A stretch of DNA of 64,000 bases from contig NZ_SSNA01000213.1 in NCBI RefSeq assembly GCF_004799445.1, forward strand, positions 1-64,000, given 5' to 3'. Below, one piece after another: positions 9,360 through 17,572 of the stretch. Below the pieces are notes generated by a model that was not told where the DNA came from, made no database searches, and worked only from the letters and a program-made list of their open reading frames with translations. Position numbers and translations under genes: made by a program. Source of the DNA: Bradyrhizobium sp. Its GTDB lineage: Bacteria; Pseudomonadota; Alphaproteobacteria; Rhizobiales; Xanthobacteraceae. Position 1 is the first letter of the stretch. Every line of letters begins with the position of its first letter.

Positions 9360-10190
9360 ATGAGAGCGAGACGAGCGACGTTGTTCCTGGTTGCGACGGC
9401 GGGTCTCTACGGTGCCGCTGCGCTCGGATGCAACGTGCTGCTCGGCACCGGATACGTGGTCGGCGCGGACGACGGCGCCGTGGGGCAAGACGTCACGACG
9501 GGCCCCGACGGGGCGGAAGCGGAGGCCTCGCCCTCCGGCGGCGACGGCACCACGTTGGACGCGGGGGTGGATGGAGACGCGTGCCCGTCGAACGCGCAGA
9601 CGAAGTCGCAGCTCGAGTCGACGTGCACGAACGCGACGTGCAAGCCGTTCGACAACGCCGCCCGCAACACGAAGTGCGACGAGGCGGGCGCGGCGTGCCC
9701 GCAGGTCCAGCCTGCGCCCGAGGCGGGCGCACCCGAGGCCGGAGGCTCCGAGGCCGGCGCGTCCGACGCCGGCGCCTCCGACGCCGGAGGCACCGACTCG
9801 GCGCCGCCCGTGGACGCCGGGCCCACGCTCCCCTCGTGCTTCGCGCTGCCTCACGGGCCCGCGGGAGGCACGCTGCCGCAGCCGGTCGTCTACGCCACGG
9901 GCTCCACGGCGATCCAGCCCTACATGGCGCGCGTCGCACAGGTCCTGGAGAGCCTCTCGATCGAGACGGTCGTCTATCTCGGGGCCGGGTCCTGCTTCGG
10001 CGTGAACGCGATGCTCAGCCCGGGGGCCTACCCGCTCAAGGCCATCGGCGCGACGGCGACCTACTACGACCCGGCCCTCGACACGAACGGCAACGTTCAG
10101 CAGGGGACCTGCGCGATCGACGATCCCGCCAAGCTCGCAGACCTGGGGATCTCGGACGTCTTTCCGACGACGTGCGTGCCCGACGAGCAG
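9360..10190 (+). CDS. Substrate-binding-like lipoprotein, truncated at the contig junction
   Basis: ATG 9360 is preferred over ATG 9351 because the GAGG at 9347-9350 is 9 bases away from it but directly touches 9351. The signal ATLFLVATAGLYGAAALGC ends in a lipobox with cysteine. A low-complexity Gly/Ala/Glu/Asp linker follows. Then comes a domain starting VVYATGSTAIQPYMARVAQVLESL, with YLGAGSCFGVNAML, which resembles phosphate-type (PstS-like) periplasmic binding proteins. Similarity to that fold is lost after about 10,180. The frame runs on into DNA that is antisense to a bradyrhizobial DUF2339 gene, so the natural C-terminus is missing. Confidence 0.7.
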
Positions 10191-10205
10191 AGTTGCGAGG
10201 ATGAA
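10180..10205. other. Junction between myxobacterial-like and Bradyrhizobium-like DNA
   Basis: Left of this point, plus-strand coding matches a lipoprotein and the composition is extremely GC-rich. Right of it, the minus strand carries a DUF2339 membrane protein whose frame is sensible up to FHVVTGFILATLLV (bases from about 10,182 upward on the minus strand) and then turns into Arg/Gly/Val-rich antisense. Both genes are cut in mid-domain at the same point. No insertion sequence, integrase, att site or tRNA lies there. A chimeric assembly is the simplest reading. Confidence 0.8.
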
Positions 10206-11162
10206 GCCCGTCACGACGTGGAATGCGTGCGCTGCGACCATCGACGGGCCGCATTGCAGGCACGGCAATGTCCAGAGCAGCGCGAATACCATGGTGGCGA
10301 CCGCGAGCCAGCGCCACAGCCTGATTCGGGCCAAGCCGAACGCCGCCGCGGTGACGACCGCGAGGTAGAGGTACAGTGCCCAGAAATCGGGCTTCTCGGA
10401 AGAAACCAGAACAGGTGTGGCGAAGGCGGCGGCGATGCCAAGGCCCGCCAGCGCCGGTCCGTGCAGCAAGGCCGCGGCGAGCGTGGAAAGCGCCACCAGT
10501 CCGAGCAAAATGAAGGCGGTCGCGGGCGCGAGAAAGTCGTACAGCGCATAAGCCGCATAGACCGTCGCGAAGGCCACCGCAGTCCCGGCCGCGGTCAAGA
10601 TCGCGGGGATATTCGCGATCGGCAGGGCCGCAATGGCGGAGCTATTTTCCTTGCGCCGCGTCCATTCGCCAGCAGCAAGCAAGGCAAACGCAAATACGCC
10701 GCCGAGCAGGGTTCGTACGCCGGGCCCGAGCAGCCCGGCATCGATCGAGTAGCGAACCATGAAGAAGCCGCCAAGCGCCAGGGTCAGGCCGCCCAACCAG
10801 ACCACCCAGCGGGTGCCAACGCGCTCCTCGAAGCCGGGCGGGGCTTGCGGGAGGGGCGGGGGCACCGCCGTCGTGACGCCGATGGCGTCGTTCGGCGTTT
10901 CGGGCTCGGCCTCCTGGAGGCGTGAGGCTTGTTCAGTCACGGCTGCTGTTGGCGGGGCTTCGGCCGCAATTGGCGGCGATGGGGCCGCGAGCGTTTGCTC
11001 AAGCTCGTCAAGCGCGGTGAGCGGCGGCGGGCCGGGCCTCGCCTGCAGCCCGGCCGCCTCGATCGCGTCCAGTCGCGCGCGCAGCGCCGCGGCCTGATTG
11101 AATGTCTTACGCGCGACAATGAGCGCGACAACGGCAATCACCAGCGTCAAGAAGTCAAACAT
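10190..11162 (-). CDS. DUF2339 multi-pass membrane protein, 3' end missing
   Basis: ATG 11162 follows a GGGAGG element by 4 bases. About 320 residues remain. The N-terminus is a single helix (FDFLTLVIAVVALIVA), then a short coiled-coil-like stretch and a Pro/Ala/Glu linker. The family hallmark RVGTRWVVWLGGLTLALGGFFMVRYSID follows, with a run of membrane helices. Full-length members have many more helices (roughly 900 residues), so about two thirds is missing. The loss coincides exactly with the sequence junction near 10,190. The function of DUF2339 proteins is not established. Confidence 0.82.
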
Positions 11163-11339
11163 CAAGCCTCCCGGCGATCGGCCCGGCGTCTGGGCCTACC
11201 GCGTCAAATTTCTTAGCCGCTTTCGAGATCGTTGCCTCAGCCTGCCGCGCCTACTGAGTGTGATTTCCGGCGACAAAAGTTCAAGACGCAGGTCCAGTAT
11301 TTCAGCCTGGCTCGGCCGTACGACCGCCGTTGCCCGACG

Positions 11340-11846
11340 TCATTCGAGATCGATGCGGAACGGCCGGCCTTCGACCGTCATGCTGCCGGGACCCATGGTG
11401 TCGAGCGCACGCAGCATCCGCCCCTCGCGCCCCAGCGCCTTGTCGGCGAGGCTCACGATCAATCGGTTCGGCGACGCGATCGGGGAGGCGGCGCGGATCT
11501 GCCTTGCGATCGAGATCTCGTCGCGATGCGGATTGAGCGCGCAGACTGCGGCAAAGGCGCTCGCGGTCGAGCGGCTGATGCCGGCATAGCAATGGACGAC
11601 CAGCGGTGCGCGGCGGTCCCAGCCACGCACAAAGTTCAGGACCTGCTCGATGTGCGAATCCGACGGCGCGACAAAGCCGTCCAGCTGTTCGGTGATATCG
11701 TCCATCTGCACCTTCAGATGATTGGCCGGCAGCACGGACACCGGCCGCTGCACCTGATCGACATTGGCCATCACCGTGAGCACATGACTGGCGCCGACCG
11801 CCTTGACGGTGTCTGGGAGGGCGGCGAGCGAGCAGACGTGAATCAT
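11340..11846 (-). CDS. Cysteine-based tyrosine phosphatase-like protein
   Basis: The product has 168 residues from ATG 11846. The frame further upstream crosses a palindromic repeat and is not coding. The signature VVHCYAGISRSTASA contains the HCX5R loop, with Cys as nucleophile and Arg for phosphate binding. The rest (MIHVCSLAALPDTV, SHVLTVMANV, VQMDDITEQLDG) matches the compact alpha-proteobacterial tyrosine phosphatase family. It is a predicted cytoplasmic protein-tyrosine or small-molecule phosphatase. The true substrate is not visible. It sits alone between the DUF2339 gene and the HD gene. Confidence 0.85.
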   Translation of the reverse strand: MIHVCSLAALPDTVKAVGASHVLTVMANVDQVQRPVSVLPANHLKVQMDDITEQLDGFVAPSDSHIEQVLNFVRGWDRRAPLVVHCYAGISRSTASAFAAVCALNPHRDEISIARQIRAASPIASPNRLIVSLADKALGREGRMLRALDTMGPGSMTVEGRPFRIDLE

Positions 11847-11877
11847 GATGGTCCCTGGGTTATCTCGATTATAGGAT

Positions 11878-11965
11878 GTAGGGTGGGCAAAGCGAAGCGT
11901 GCCCACCCCAATTCGTTTTGATTTGGCGGGTGGGCACGGCGCGAGCGCGCCTTTGCCCACCCTAC
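11878..11965. repeat. Palindromic intergenic repeat with 15-bp perfect arms
   Basis: GTAGGGTGGGCAAAG at 11878-11892 is the exact reverse complement of CTTTGCCCACCCTAC at 11951-11965. A second nested pair (GTGCCCACCC and GGGTGGGCAC) lies inside, so the element can fold into one long hairpin. Elements of this look are, from general knowledge, scattered through Bradyrhizobium intergenic regions. The right arm supplies the stop codon of the HD gene. It may also terminate transcription between two genes of the same direction. Confidence 0.7.
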
Positions 11966-12579
11966 GTTATCAGCGCCTTGAACCTCGCCAGAAACCGCTT
12001 CTCGGCCTTGGCTGCGGTCCAGGGCGTCAGGTAGTCCCGCCGCGTCGCCGGCGGCAGACCGGGATCGCGGCCGAACAGGCGTTTTGCTTCGGCCTGTGCA
12101 AAGCCTGCAAGTTCCGTCGCTTCGAGGTAGGCCGCGCCCCTGTCGGCAGCCTTGATCTGACGCTCGATCTCCGGCGCCAACACCGGCGGTAGTCCGAAGC
12201 GGATGTGGATCGCCGACAGCAGCCGTTTCTCGACAGCCTTGTAGTCCCCGCCAAGCACGGCCTTGAACGGCGAGATCATGTCGCCGATGACATATTCCGG
12301 AGCATCGTGCAGCAGCGCGGCAAGCCGGTATTTGAGGTCGACCCGCGGCGTCTGCTCGCGCATCACCGCCTCGACCAGCAGGGTGTGTTGCGCCACCGAA
12401 AAAATGTGCGCGCCGTGGGTTTGTCCGTTCCATCGCGCCACGCGCGCCAGGCCGTGGGCGATATCGGCGATTTCGATATCCAGCGGCGAGGGGTCGAGCA
12501 GATCGAGCCGCCGCCCCGACAACATGCGCTGCCAGACCCGGGCGGTCGCCTTGTCCACGGGCGATTTTCTGGCCGTCAT
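11962..12579 (-). CDS. HD-domain phosphohydrolase (YfbR-like)
   Basis: The product has 205 residues. It has GAHIFSVAQHTLLV, then LAALLHDAPEYVIGDMISPFK, which provide the metal-binding H...HD of an HD domain; a conserved downstream D completes the site. The arrangement matches YfbR-like 5'-nucleotidases and related hydrolases. A role in nucleotide clean-up is likely but the substrate is not determined. The start ATG overlaps the tag stop by 4 bases (12576-12579), so it is coupled to tag. The stop TAG at 11962-11964 lies inside the palindromic repeat, so the repeat appears to have set the C-terminus. Confidence 0.85.
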   Translation of the reverse strand: MTARKSPVDKATARVWQRMLSGRRLDLLDPSPLDIEIADIAHGLARVARWNGQTHGAHIFSVAQHTLLVEAVMREQTPRVDLKYRLAALLHDAPEYVIGDMISPFKAVLGGDYKAVEKRLLSAIHIRFGLPPVLAPEIERQIKAADRGAAYLEATELAGFAQAEAKRLFGRDPGLPPATRRDYLTPWTAAKAEKRFLARFKALIT

Positions 12580-13202
12580 TTGATTTTGAGACGGGGACTG
12601 CGACGCTTTCCGGCGCAGCTTTCATGGCAAAAACACGTGACCAGATGGTCGTTGACCATGCCGGTGGCCTGCATGAAGGCGTAGACGATGGTGGGGCCGA
12701 CGAATTTGAATCCGCGCGACGCCAGTTCCTTCGACATCTTGATCGACAGTGGGGTCGACGCCGGAACGCTGGCCGTGGTCTTGAAATGGTTGACCTTCGG
12801 CCGGGCATCGACGAAATCCCAGATGAATTTCGAGAAGCCGGGGCCGTCTTCCATGATCTTCAGATAGGACTTCGCGCTATTGACCGCGCCCTCGATCTTG
12901 GCGCGGTTTCGCACGATCCCGGCGTCGTTCATCAGGGCGTGGACTTTTTTCGCGTTATAGCGCGCGATTTTCTCGGGCTGGAAATCGTCGAACGCCTTTC
13001 GGAAATTGTCGCGCTTGCGCAGGATCGTGATCCACGACAAGCCGGCCTGGAAGCCGTCGAGGATAAGCTTTTCATACAGCGCCCGATCGTCATATTCCGG
13101 CACGCCCCATTCGGTGTCATGATAGGCCATGTAAAACGGATCTTCACCCGGCCACGGGCATCGGGCCTTGCCGTCGGCATGAAGGCGCGCCGTTCTCGTC
13201 AT
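12576..13202 (-). CDS. tag: DNA-3-methyladenine glycosylase I
   Basis: The product has 208 residues, the usual Tag length plus a short tail. Family landmarks are RCPWPGEDPFYMAYHDTEWG, FQAGLSWITILRKR, GFKFVGPTIVYAFMQATGMVNDH and HLVTCFCHESC, which contribute the zinc-binding Cys and His residues. It removes 3-methyladenine from alkylated DNA in the cytoplasm. It overlaps ygfZ upstream by 4 bases and the HD gene downstream by 4 bases, so three minus-strand genes form a tightly coupled unit. Confidence 0.95.
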   Translation of the reverse strand: MTRTARLHADGKARCPWPGEDPFYMAYHDTEWGVPEYDDRALYEKLILDGFQAGLSWITILRKRDNFRKAFDDFQPEKIARYNAKKVHALMNDAGIVRNRAKIEGAVNSAKSYLKIMEDGPGFSKFIWDFVDARPKVNHFKTTASVPASTPLSIKMSKELASRGFKFVGPTIVYAFMQATGMVNDHLVTCFCHESCAGKRRSPRLKIK

Positions 13203-14080
13203 GCCACGGTCTGCTTCGGGTTGGACCGCAAGTCATCCGGCTCGGCAAGGCGGATGGCAAGGCCACCCGATGTCAGCGGTGTGCCGGCGGCAAGCGCGTC
13301 GGCGACACGATCGATCCTGATCAGCGCAAGACCGTGGTGGCCCGCGGCCGAACCCATGGTGCCGACCGGTTTGTCGCCGGCGAGAATCGCAGCGCCCGGC
13401 TCCGGTGCCGGGCCGTCAAGAATGATCCGGACCGTTCGCGTGCGCGCGGTGCCGCGATGCTGCGTCCGCGACACCACCTCCTGGCCGACGTAGCAGCCCT
13501 TGTCGAAATCGACGCCGTGTAGCCGGTCCATGTTGGTTTCGTGCGGAAACGCATCGCCATAGATGAAGTCCAGCCCGCCGCGCGGAACGCCTGTCGCGAT
13601 CCTATGGGCGTCATAGGCCGTACTATCGACCATTTCCGCACCGATCAGATCGGCGGCTTTTTGCGCGAGTTCCTCGGGAACCAGTATCCGCCAGCCGAGC
13701 GCGGCGTTGCGCGGATCGGCGAATGCGAGATCCGGCTTCAGCGCGGGATCGCCATCCCAAGCCGCGAGAACACCGAGGCTGTCGGACAGATTTTCGACCC
13801 CGACCTTGGCCCGCAGCTTATAGAAGCCAAGCTTGTCGGCGAGACCTTGCGCGAGCGCCCGCGGGCAGTCGATCAGAAAACCGCCGCCATCGCCGGAAGG
13901 CGCTTCGGTGATCAGAAAATCTGTCGTTATCTTGCCCTGCGGCGTCAGCAACGCCCCGAACCGCCCCAGCCCTGGTCGCAGCAGCGTCACGTCCGTGGTG
14001 AGGAGGCCGTTGAGAAAGTCGCGGGCGCCTTCGCCGCTGACCTTGACCACGCCGCGGTCGGGTAGAAACGCTGCTTTCAT
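13199..14080 (-). CDS. ygfZ: CAF17-like Fe-S cluster assembly protein YgfZ
   Basis: The product has 293 residues with the GcvT-like, folate-binding fold. The diagnostic motif KGCYVGQE lies at residues 194-201, with Cys196. The N-terminus (SGEGARDFLNGLLTTDV) and TPQGKITTDFLI are also typical. The protein helps build or repair [4Fe-4S] clusters in certain enzymes. It is the first gene of the ygfZ-tag-HD unit. The upstream gap contains two 15-base direct repeats. Confidence 0.93.
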   Translation of the reverse strand: MKAAFLPDRGVVKVSGEGARDFLNGLLTTDVTLLRPGLGRFGALLTPQGKITTDFLITEAPSGDGGGFLIDCPRALAQGLADKLGFYKLRAKVGVENLSDSLGVLAAWDGDPALKPDLAFADPRNAALGWRILVPEELAQKAADLIGAEMVDSTAYDAHRIATGVPRGGLDFIYGDAFPHETNMDRLHGVDFDKGCYVGQEVVSRTQHRGTARTRTVRIILDGPAPEPGAAILAGDKPVGTMGSAAGHHGLALIRIDRVADALAAGTPLTSGGLAIRLAEPDDLRSNPKQTVA

Positions 14081-14098
14081 GCCAGGTTCTCTTGCCAG

Positions 14099-14132
14099 GT
14101 CTCTTGTGAATTCCCAAGTCTCTTGTGAATTC
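14099..14132. repeat. Two direct repeats of 15 bp, period 19
   Basis: GTCTCTTGTGAATTC occurs at 14099-14113 and again at 14118-14132, in the 193-base gap between divergent ygfZ and the dihydroorotase gene. It could be a pair of regulator sites on one face offset by about two helix turns, or simply a small tandem duplication. Only the repetition is observed. Confidence 0.5.
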
Positions 14133-14273
14133 GCTTCGGGTTTCTTTGGAGTTTCCTGGGGAAACGCCCGTGTCCGATATCACATCGGAACGTAAGACGG
14201 TAAGGTGCTGGGAACAAGGCCCGCGCGACTGCCAGTTCCGTGCAGCGGCTACCGAGGACCCAAGAATAGCGCC

Positions 14274-15608
14274 ATGAATCAGCGATTTGATACCATTCTA
14301 AAATCCGGCACCGTGGTCAATCAGGATGGCGAGGGCGTGCGTGATGTCGCCGTCGCCAATGGCCGCATCGTTGCGATCGGCTCCCTTGGACAGGCTTCCG
14401 CCGCCGAGGTGATCGACTGCAAGGGCCTCCATATCCTGCCGGGCGTGATCGATACGCAAGTGCATTTTCGCGAGCCGGGCCTGTCCCACAAGGAGGATCT
14501 CGAAACCGGTTCGCGCAGTGCCGTGATGGGTGGCGTGACGGCCGTGTTCGAAATGCCGAACACCGATCCCTTGACCGTCACGGAAGCGGCTTTCACCGAC
14601 AAGGTGAAACGTGGCCGTCACCGCATGCACTGCGACTTCGCGTTCTTCATCGGCGGCACCCGGGACAACGTGGCCGACTTGCCCGAACTGGAACGCGCGC
14701 CCGGCTGCGCCGGCGTCAAGGTGTTCATCGGCTCATCGACCGGCGCGCTATTGGTCGAGGATGACGAAAGCCTGCGCCGGATTTTCGAAGTGATCCGGCG
14801 CCGTGCGGCGTTTCATGCCGAGGACGAGTATCGCCTCAACGACCGCAAACCCCTGCGCGTGGAGGGCGATCCGCGCTCGCATCCGGTATGGCGCGACGAG
14901 ACCGCGGCGCTGATGGCGACGCAGCGTCTCGTCAAACTCGCGCATGCAACCGGAAAACGCATTCACGTGCTGCATATCTCGACCCGGCAGGAGATCGAGT
15001 TTTTGCGGGATCACAAGGATGTCGCTTCCTGCGAGGCGACGCCGCATCACCTCACGCTGGCGGCGCCGGAATGTTATGAGCGGCTCGGGACCCGCGCGCA
15101 GATGAATCCGCCGGTGCGCTCGGCCGACCACCGCGAAGGCATCTGGCGCGGCATCGAGCAGGGCATCATCGACGTGCTCGGCTCCGACCACGCCCCGCAT
15201 ACGCCTGAGGAAAAAGACAAGACCTATCCGGCCTCTCCCTCCGGCATGACCGGGGTGCAGACATTGGTTCCGCTGATGCTCGATCACGTCAATGCCGGGC
15301 GTTTGTCGCTGGCGCGTTTCGTCGATCTCACCAGCGCAGGCCCCGCGAGAATCTACAACATCGCATGCAAGGGCCGGATTGCGGCGGGCTATGATGCCGA
15401 CTTCACCATCGTCGATCTGAAGCGCAGCGAGACCATCACCAACCAATGGGTGGCCTCGCGCGCGGGCTGGACGCCCTATGACGGGGTGCGGGTTACCGGC
15501 TGGCCGGTCGGCACGTTTGTGCGCGGCCGGCGGGTGATGTGGCAGGGAGAGATAGGAACGCCATCGACCGGCGAGCCGGTGCGGTTTCTGGAGACGCTGA
15601 AGGCGTAA
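14274..15608 (+). CDS. pyrC: Dihydroorotase (class I type)
   Basis: The product has 444 residues from ATG 14274; the open frame upstream lacks family similarity. Landmarks are LPGVIDTQVHFREPG, GVKVFIGSS (carboxylated Lys), FHAEDEYR, IHVLHIST and GSDHAPHTPEEK with the catalytic Asp. It would cyclise carbamoyl-aspartate to dihydroorotate in pyrimidine synthesis. The first metal His of the usual DxHxH is replaced by Gln62 (DTQVH), while His64 remains. This may be a subfamily trait rather than damage. A related cyclic-amide hydrolase is the alternative. No other pyr gene is adjacent. Confidence 0.82.
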   Translation: MNQRFDTILKSGTVVNQDGEGVRDVAVANGRIVAIGSLGQASAAEVIDCKGLHILPGVIDTQVHFREPGLSHKEDLETGSRSAVMGGVTAVFEMPNTDPLTVTEAAFTDKVKRGRHRMHCDFAFFIGGTRDNVADLPELERAPGCAGVKVFIGSSTGALLVEDDESLRRIFEVIRRRAAFHAEDEYRLNDRKPLRVEGDPRSHPVWRDETAALMATQRLVKLAHATGKRIHVLHISTRQEIEFLRDHKDVASCEATPHHLTLAAPECYERLGTRAQMNPPVRSADHREGIWRGIEQGIIDVLGSDHAPHTPEEKDKTYPASPSGMTGVQTLVPLMLDHVNAGRLSLARFVDLTSAGPARIYNIACKGRIAAGYDADFTIVDLKRSETITNQWVASRAGWTPYDGVRVTGWPVGTFVRGRRVMWQGEIGTPSTGEPVRFLETLKA

Positions 15609-15611
15609 GGA

Positions 15612-15878
15612 TTACTGCTTCGCCAGCGCGGTCGAAAACTCGCCATTGCGGACGCGGACGGGAAGGCCTTCCACGAATTTGGCCACGGCGTCTTCGCCGT
15701 AGGTCCCGACCAGTTCGGCGAAGGCTGCAAACAGGCTGGCTTGCGCCAGGCAGTCGCCGTCGACGCCATCGTGCCGCGCCTCCGCCCAGGCTTCGCTGAG
15801 ATAGCTGAGCGCGGCCTGTTTTTGTTCGTGATCGGGCAACGGATCGCGGGCGGTGGTGAAGGAGACTGGATGGCTCAT
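15612..15878 (-). CDS. Small conserved hypothetical protein
   Basis: The product has 88 residues, ATG 15878, cytoplasmic, with no signal or membrane helix. It is predicted to be mostly helical (QKQAALSYLSEAWAEARHDGVDGD, LAQASLFAAFAELVGTYGEDAVAKFVEGLP). It converges on the dihydroorotase gene with 3 bases between the stops. The codon use matches its neighbours. I do not recognise a function. Confidence 0.7.
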   Translation of the reverse strand: MSHPVSFTTARDPLPDHEQKQAALSYLSEAWAEARHDGVDGDCLAQASLFAAFAELVGTYGEDAVAKFVEGLPVRVRNGEFSTALAKQ

Positions 15879-16041
15879 GAAACTCAGCAGGCTGTGCGCG
15901 CGGGTCCAGGGCGGAACGCGTCGAATAAGTGACGTTTAGCATGCGGTGCGGGGCCGCCTAGGCCACTTCTTTAGGAAAGGTTAACGGGCACGCGCGAACC
16001 TGACCCGATCGACCAAAAATCGAATTTTTTCGGAAAAACGG

Positions 16042-16419
16042 CTAGTTGGCGTAGCGGGCAGTCAGATCCCGCGAAATCTTCGAGCCCTCATCGATATACC
16101 TGCGGATCGCGACGGAAGCCGCCGGCGTGCAAGTGCGGTAGGTCTGCTGGAAGCCGTTATAGCCGCGGTTGAAGCCTGCGATCATGCGTGCACGACGCTC
16201 GCCCGAGGGGGTTTCGGCATCGATCAGCGCCTGCATTTCATTGCGCCATTTGCCGCCTTCATTGCTGCCGCAAATCCCCCGCAGGTAGTGCAGCGTGCCG
16301 AGAATCTCGGCCAGCCGCTGCAGGTCGCCGTCGAACGGCGCAGCCGCGTCCTGGGCCCGCGCTGGGCCCGCGATGCACGTCGAGAGAACAATAAAAGCGG
16401 CCAGAAAATACTTGGGCAT
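16042..16419 (-). CDS. Secreted TIGR02301-type protein
   Basis: The product has 125 residues from ATG 16419. The start is chosen because MPKYFLAAFIVLSTCIAGPARAQ is a clean signal peptide cleaved at ARA-Q. The mature part has LGTLHYLRGICGSNEGGKWRNEM and NRGYNGFQQTYRTCTPAA, with two cysteines that may pair. The pattern agrees with the short periplasmic TIGR02301 family of alpha-proteobacteria, whose function is unknown. It lies downstream of a NUDIX gene on the same strand. Confidence 0.75.
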   Translation of the reverse strand: MPKYFLAAFIVLSTCIAGPARAQDAAAPFDGDLQRLAEILGTLHYLRGICGSNEGGKWRNEMQALIDAETPSGERRARMIAGFNRGYNGFQQTYRTCTPAASVAIRRYIDEGSKISRDLTARYAN

Positions 16420-16489
16420 GGGCCCGCACGATATGCCTTTTCGATGCGCAGGAAGCAAGGCAGGTGGCGCGCGCGGGCGGGAGTTCGTG

Positions 16490-16915
16490 TCAGGCGTCGA
16501 CCAGGCGGCGGGCCGACTGGATGACCTCCTGCAGGCCGTCGGTGATCTTCAGCTCACCAAGGGCGTCCGGTGCGAGCCATTGGTGGTCGTCGAGCTCATC
16601 GTTCAGGACCACCTCGCCGCAGCTCCAGCGCGCGGCGAACGACATGATCAGATAGTGCCCGCCGCCGCTGGTTTTCGGCATCACCTCGCGCCACGCGGCG
16701 AGGTCGACGATCCCGATCTTCAGCGCGGTTTCCTCAGCCACTTCGCGATGCAGGGCGGCATGAAGGGTTTCGCCAAATTCGACCCGGCCGCCCGGCAGCG
16801 AATAAAAACCCCTGGCCGGCGATCCGGCGCGACGCACCAGCAGGATCTTGCCATCGCGAAAGATCGCCGCGCTGACGGCCAATTGGGGATGGGAGGGCTG
16901 CACGGGGGACGCCAA
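16490..16915 (-). CDS. NUDIX hydrolase
   Basis: The product has 141 residues. The Nudix box is complete: GGRVEFGETLHAALHREVAEETAL, where REVAEE supplies the metal-binding glutamates. LLVRRAGSPARGFYSLPGG precedes it as in MutT-like members. The likely start is TTG 16915; the nearby ATG at 16920 is out of frame. Substrates of these small members are nucleoside diphosphate derivatives; which one cannot be told. Confidence 0.88.
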   Translation of the reverse strand: MASPVQPSHPQLAVSAAIFRDGKILLVRRAGSPARGFYSLPGGRVEFGETLHAALHREVAEETALKIGIVDLAAWREVMPKTSGGGHYLIMSFAARWSCGEVVLNDELDDHQWLAPDALGELKITDGLQEVIQSARRLVDA

Positions 16916-17011
16916 GGCATGATCCCGAAGGGGAAACCGGTGTTTCGGATGAGATCATGCCTCATCAATAAGCCGGGGTCCAATTCGACGCCGTCGATTG
17001 GACCCTGGCCG

Positions 17012-17509
17012 TCAATGGGTCATGATGTAGTCGACATCGGCCTCGGTGCCGCCGTTGATGATGCCGCCAGCCAGTGCCACCAGCGGCTTGACCCAGCCGG
17101 TGGCCTGTTCAGCCAGTCTGGCGCGGGTCTTGTCCTGACGGGCTTCGCGCATCGCCTCGCTCACCGCGGTGAGAATCGAGGTCATGGCACTGGTGATATT
17201 GTCGAATTCGGCGCGGATGTTGGCATCGGCGGAATTATAGGCTTCGATTGCAAGATCCCGTGCCTTGAAATGGGAGGCCGTGAAATGTTCGGCATAGGAC
17301 AGCGGCCGCCAGCCGAGAAAATCCTCCACGCATTCCGGCACGTCCGGAACCATCTCCAGCAACATGATGGCTTCGTTGAAATGGTTCAGGTAGTCGGTGG
17401 CGAGGCCGGTGCGGGGATTGATATTGGCCGCGCGCAATTGGGCGGCCCGCGCCTTGCTATCAGGACGCGGCTGGGGCTCGGATAGTGCAGGGTTAGCAGC
17501 CGATGTCAT
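17012..17509 (-). CDS. Conserved hypothetical protein
   Basis: The product has 165 residues, ATG 17509, cytoplasmic and largely helical, with a Pro-rich N-terminus. Recognisable segments are LATDYLNHFNEAIMLLEM and ADANIRAEFDNITSAMTSILTAVSEAM. No catalytic motif is seen. It lies divergent from the SRAP gene with a 63-base gap. I cannot assign a function. Confidence 0.72.
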   Translation of the reverse strand: MTSAANPALSEPQPRPDSKARAAQLRAANINPRTGLATDYLNHFNEAIMLLEMVPDVPECVEDFLGWRPLSYAEHFTASHFKARDLAIEAYNSADANIRAEFDNITSAMTSILTAVSEAMREARQDKTRARLAEQATGWVKPLVALAGGIINGGTEADVDYIMTH

Positions 17510-17572
17510 CTGCGCCAGTTTTAACGCTGGGAGTTAAAGGGTGCTGAACATTCTAGCCGTCTGGATAACAGA

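Noticed and set aside
8697..10189. A minus-strand frame extending the DUF2339 protein into the kinase and lipoprotein region.
   Set aside because: It is antisense of the kinase tail and lipoprotein linker, with low-complexity Arg/Ala/Gly composition.
10206..10925. A plus-strand frame continuing the myxobacterial lipoprotein for another 240 codons.
   Set aside because: The translated sequence is Arg/Gly/Gln-rich antisense of the DUF2339 gene and shows no fold; it is only open by chance past the junction.
14099..14132. A CRISPR-like array because of the repeated 15-mers.
   Set aside because: Only two copies with a 4-base spacer and no cas genes; not a CRISPR array.
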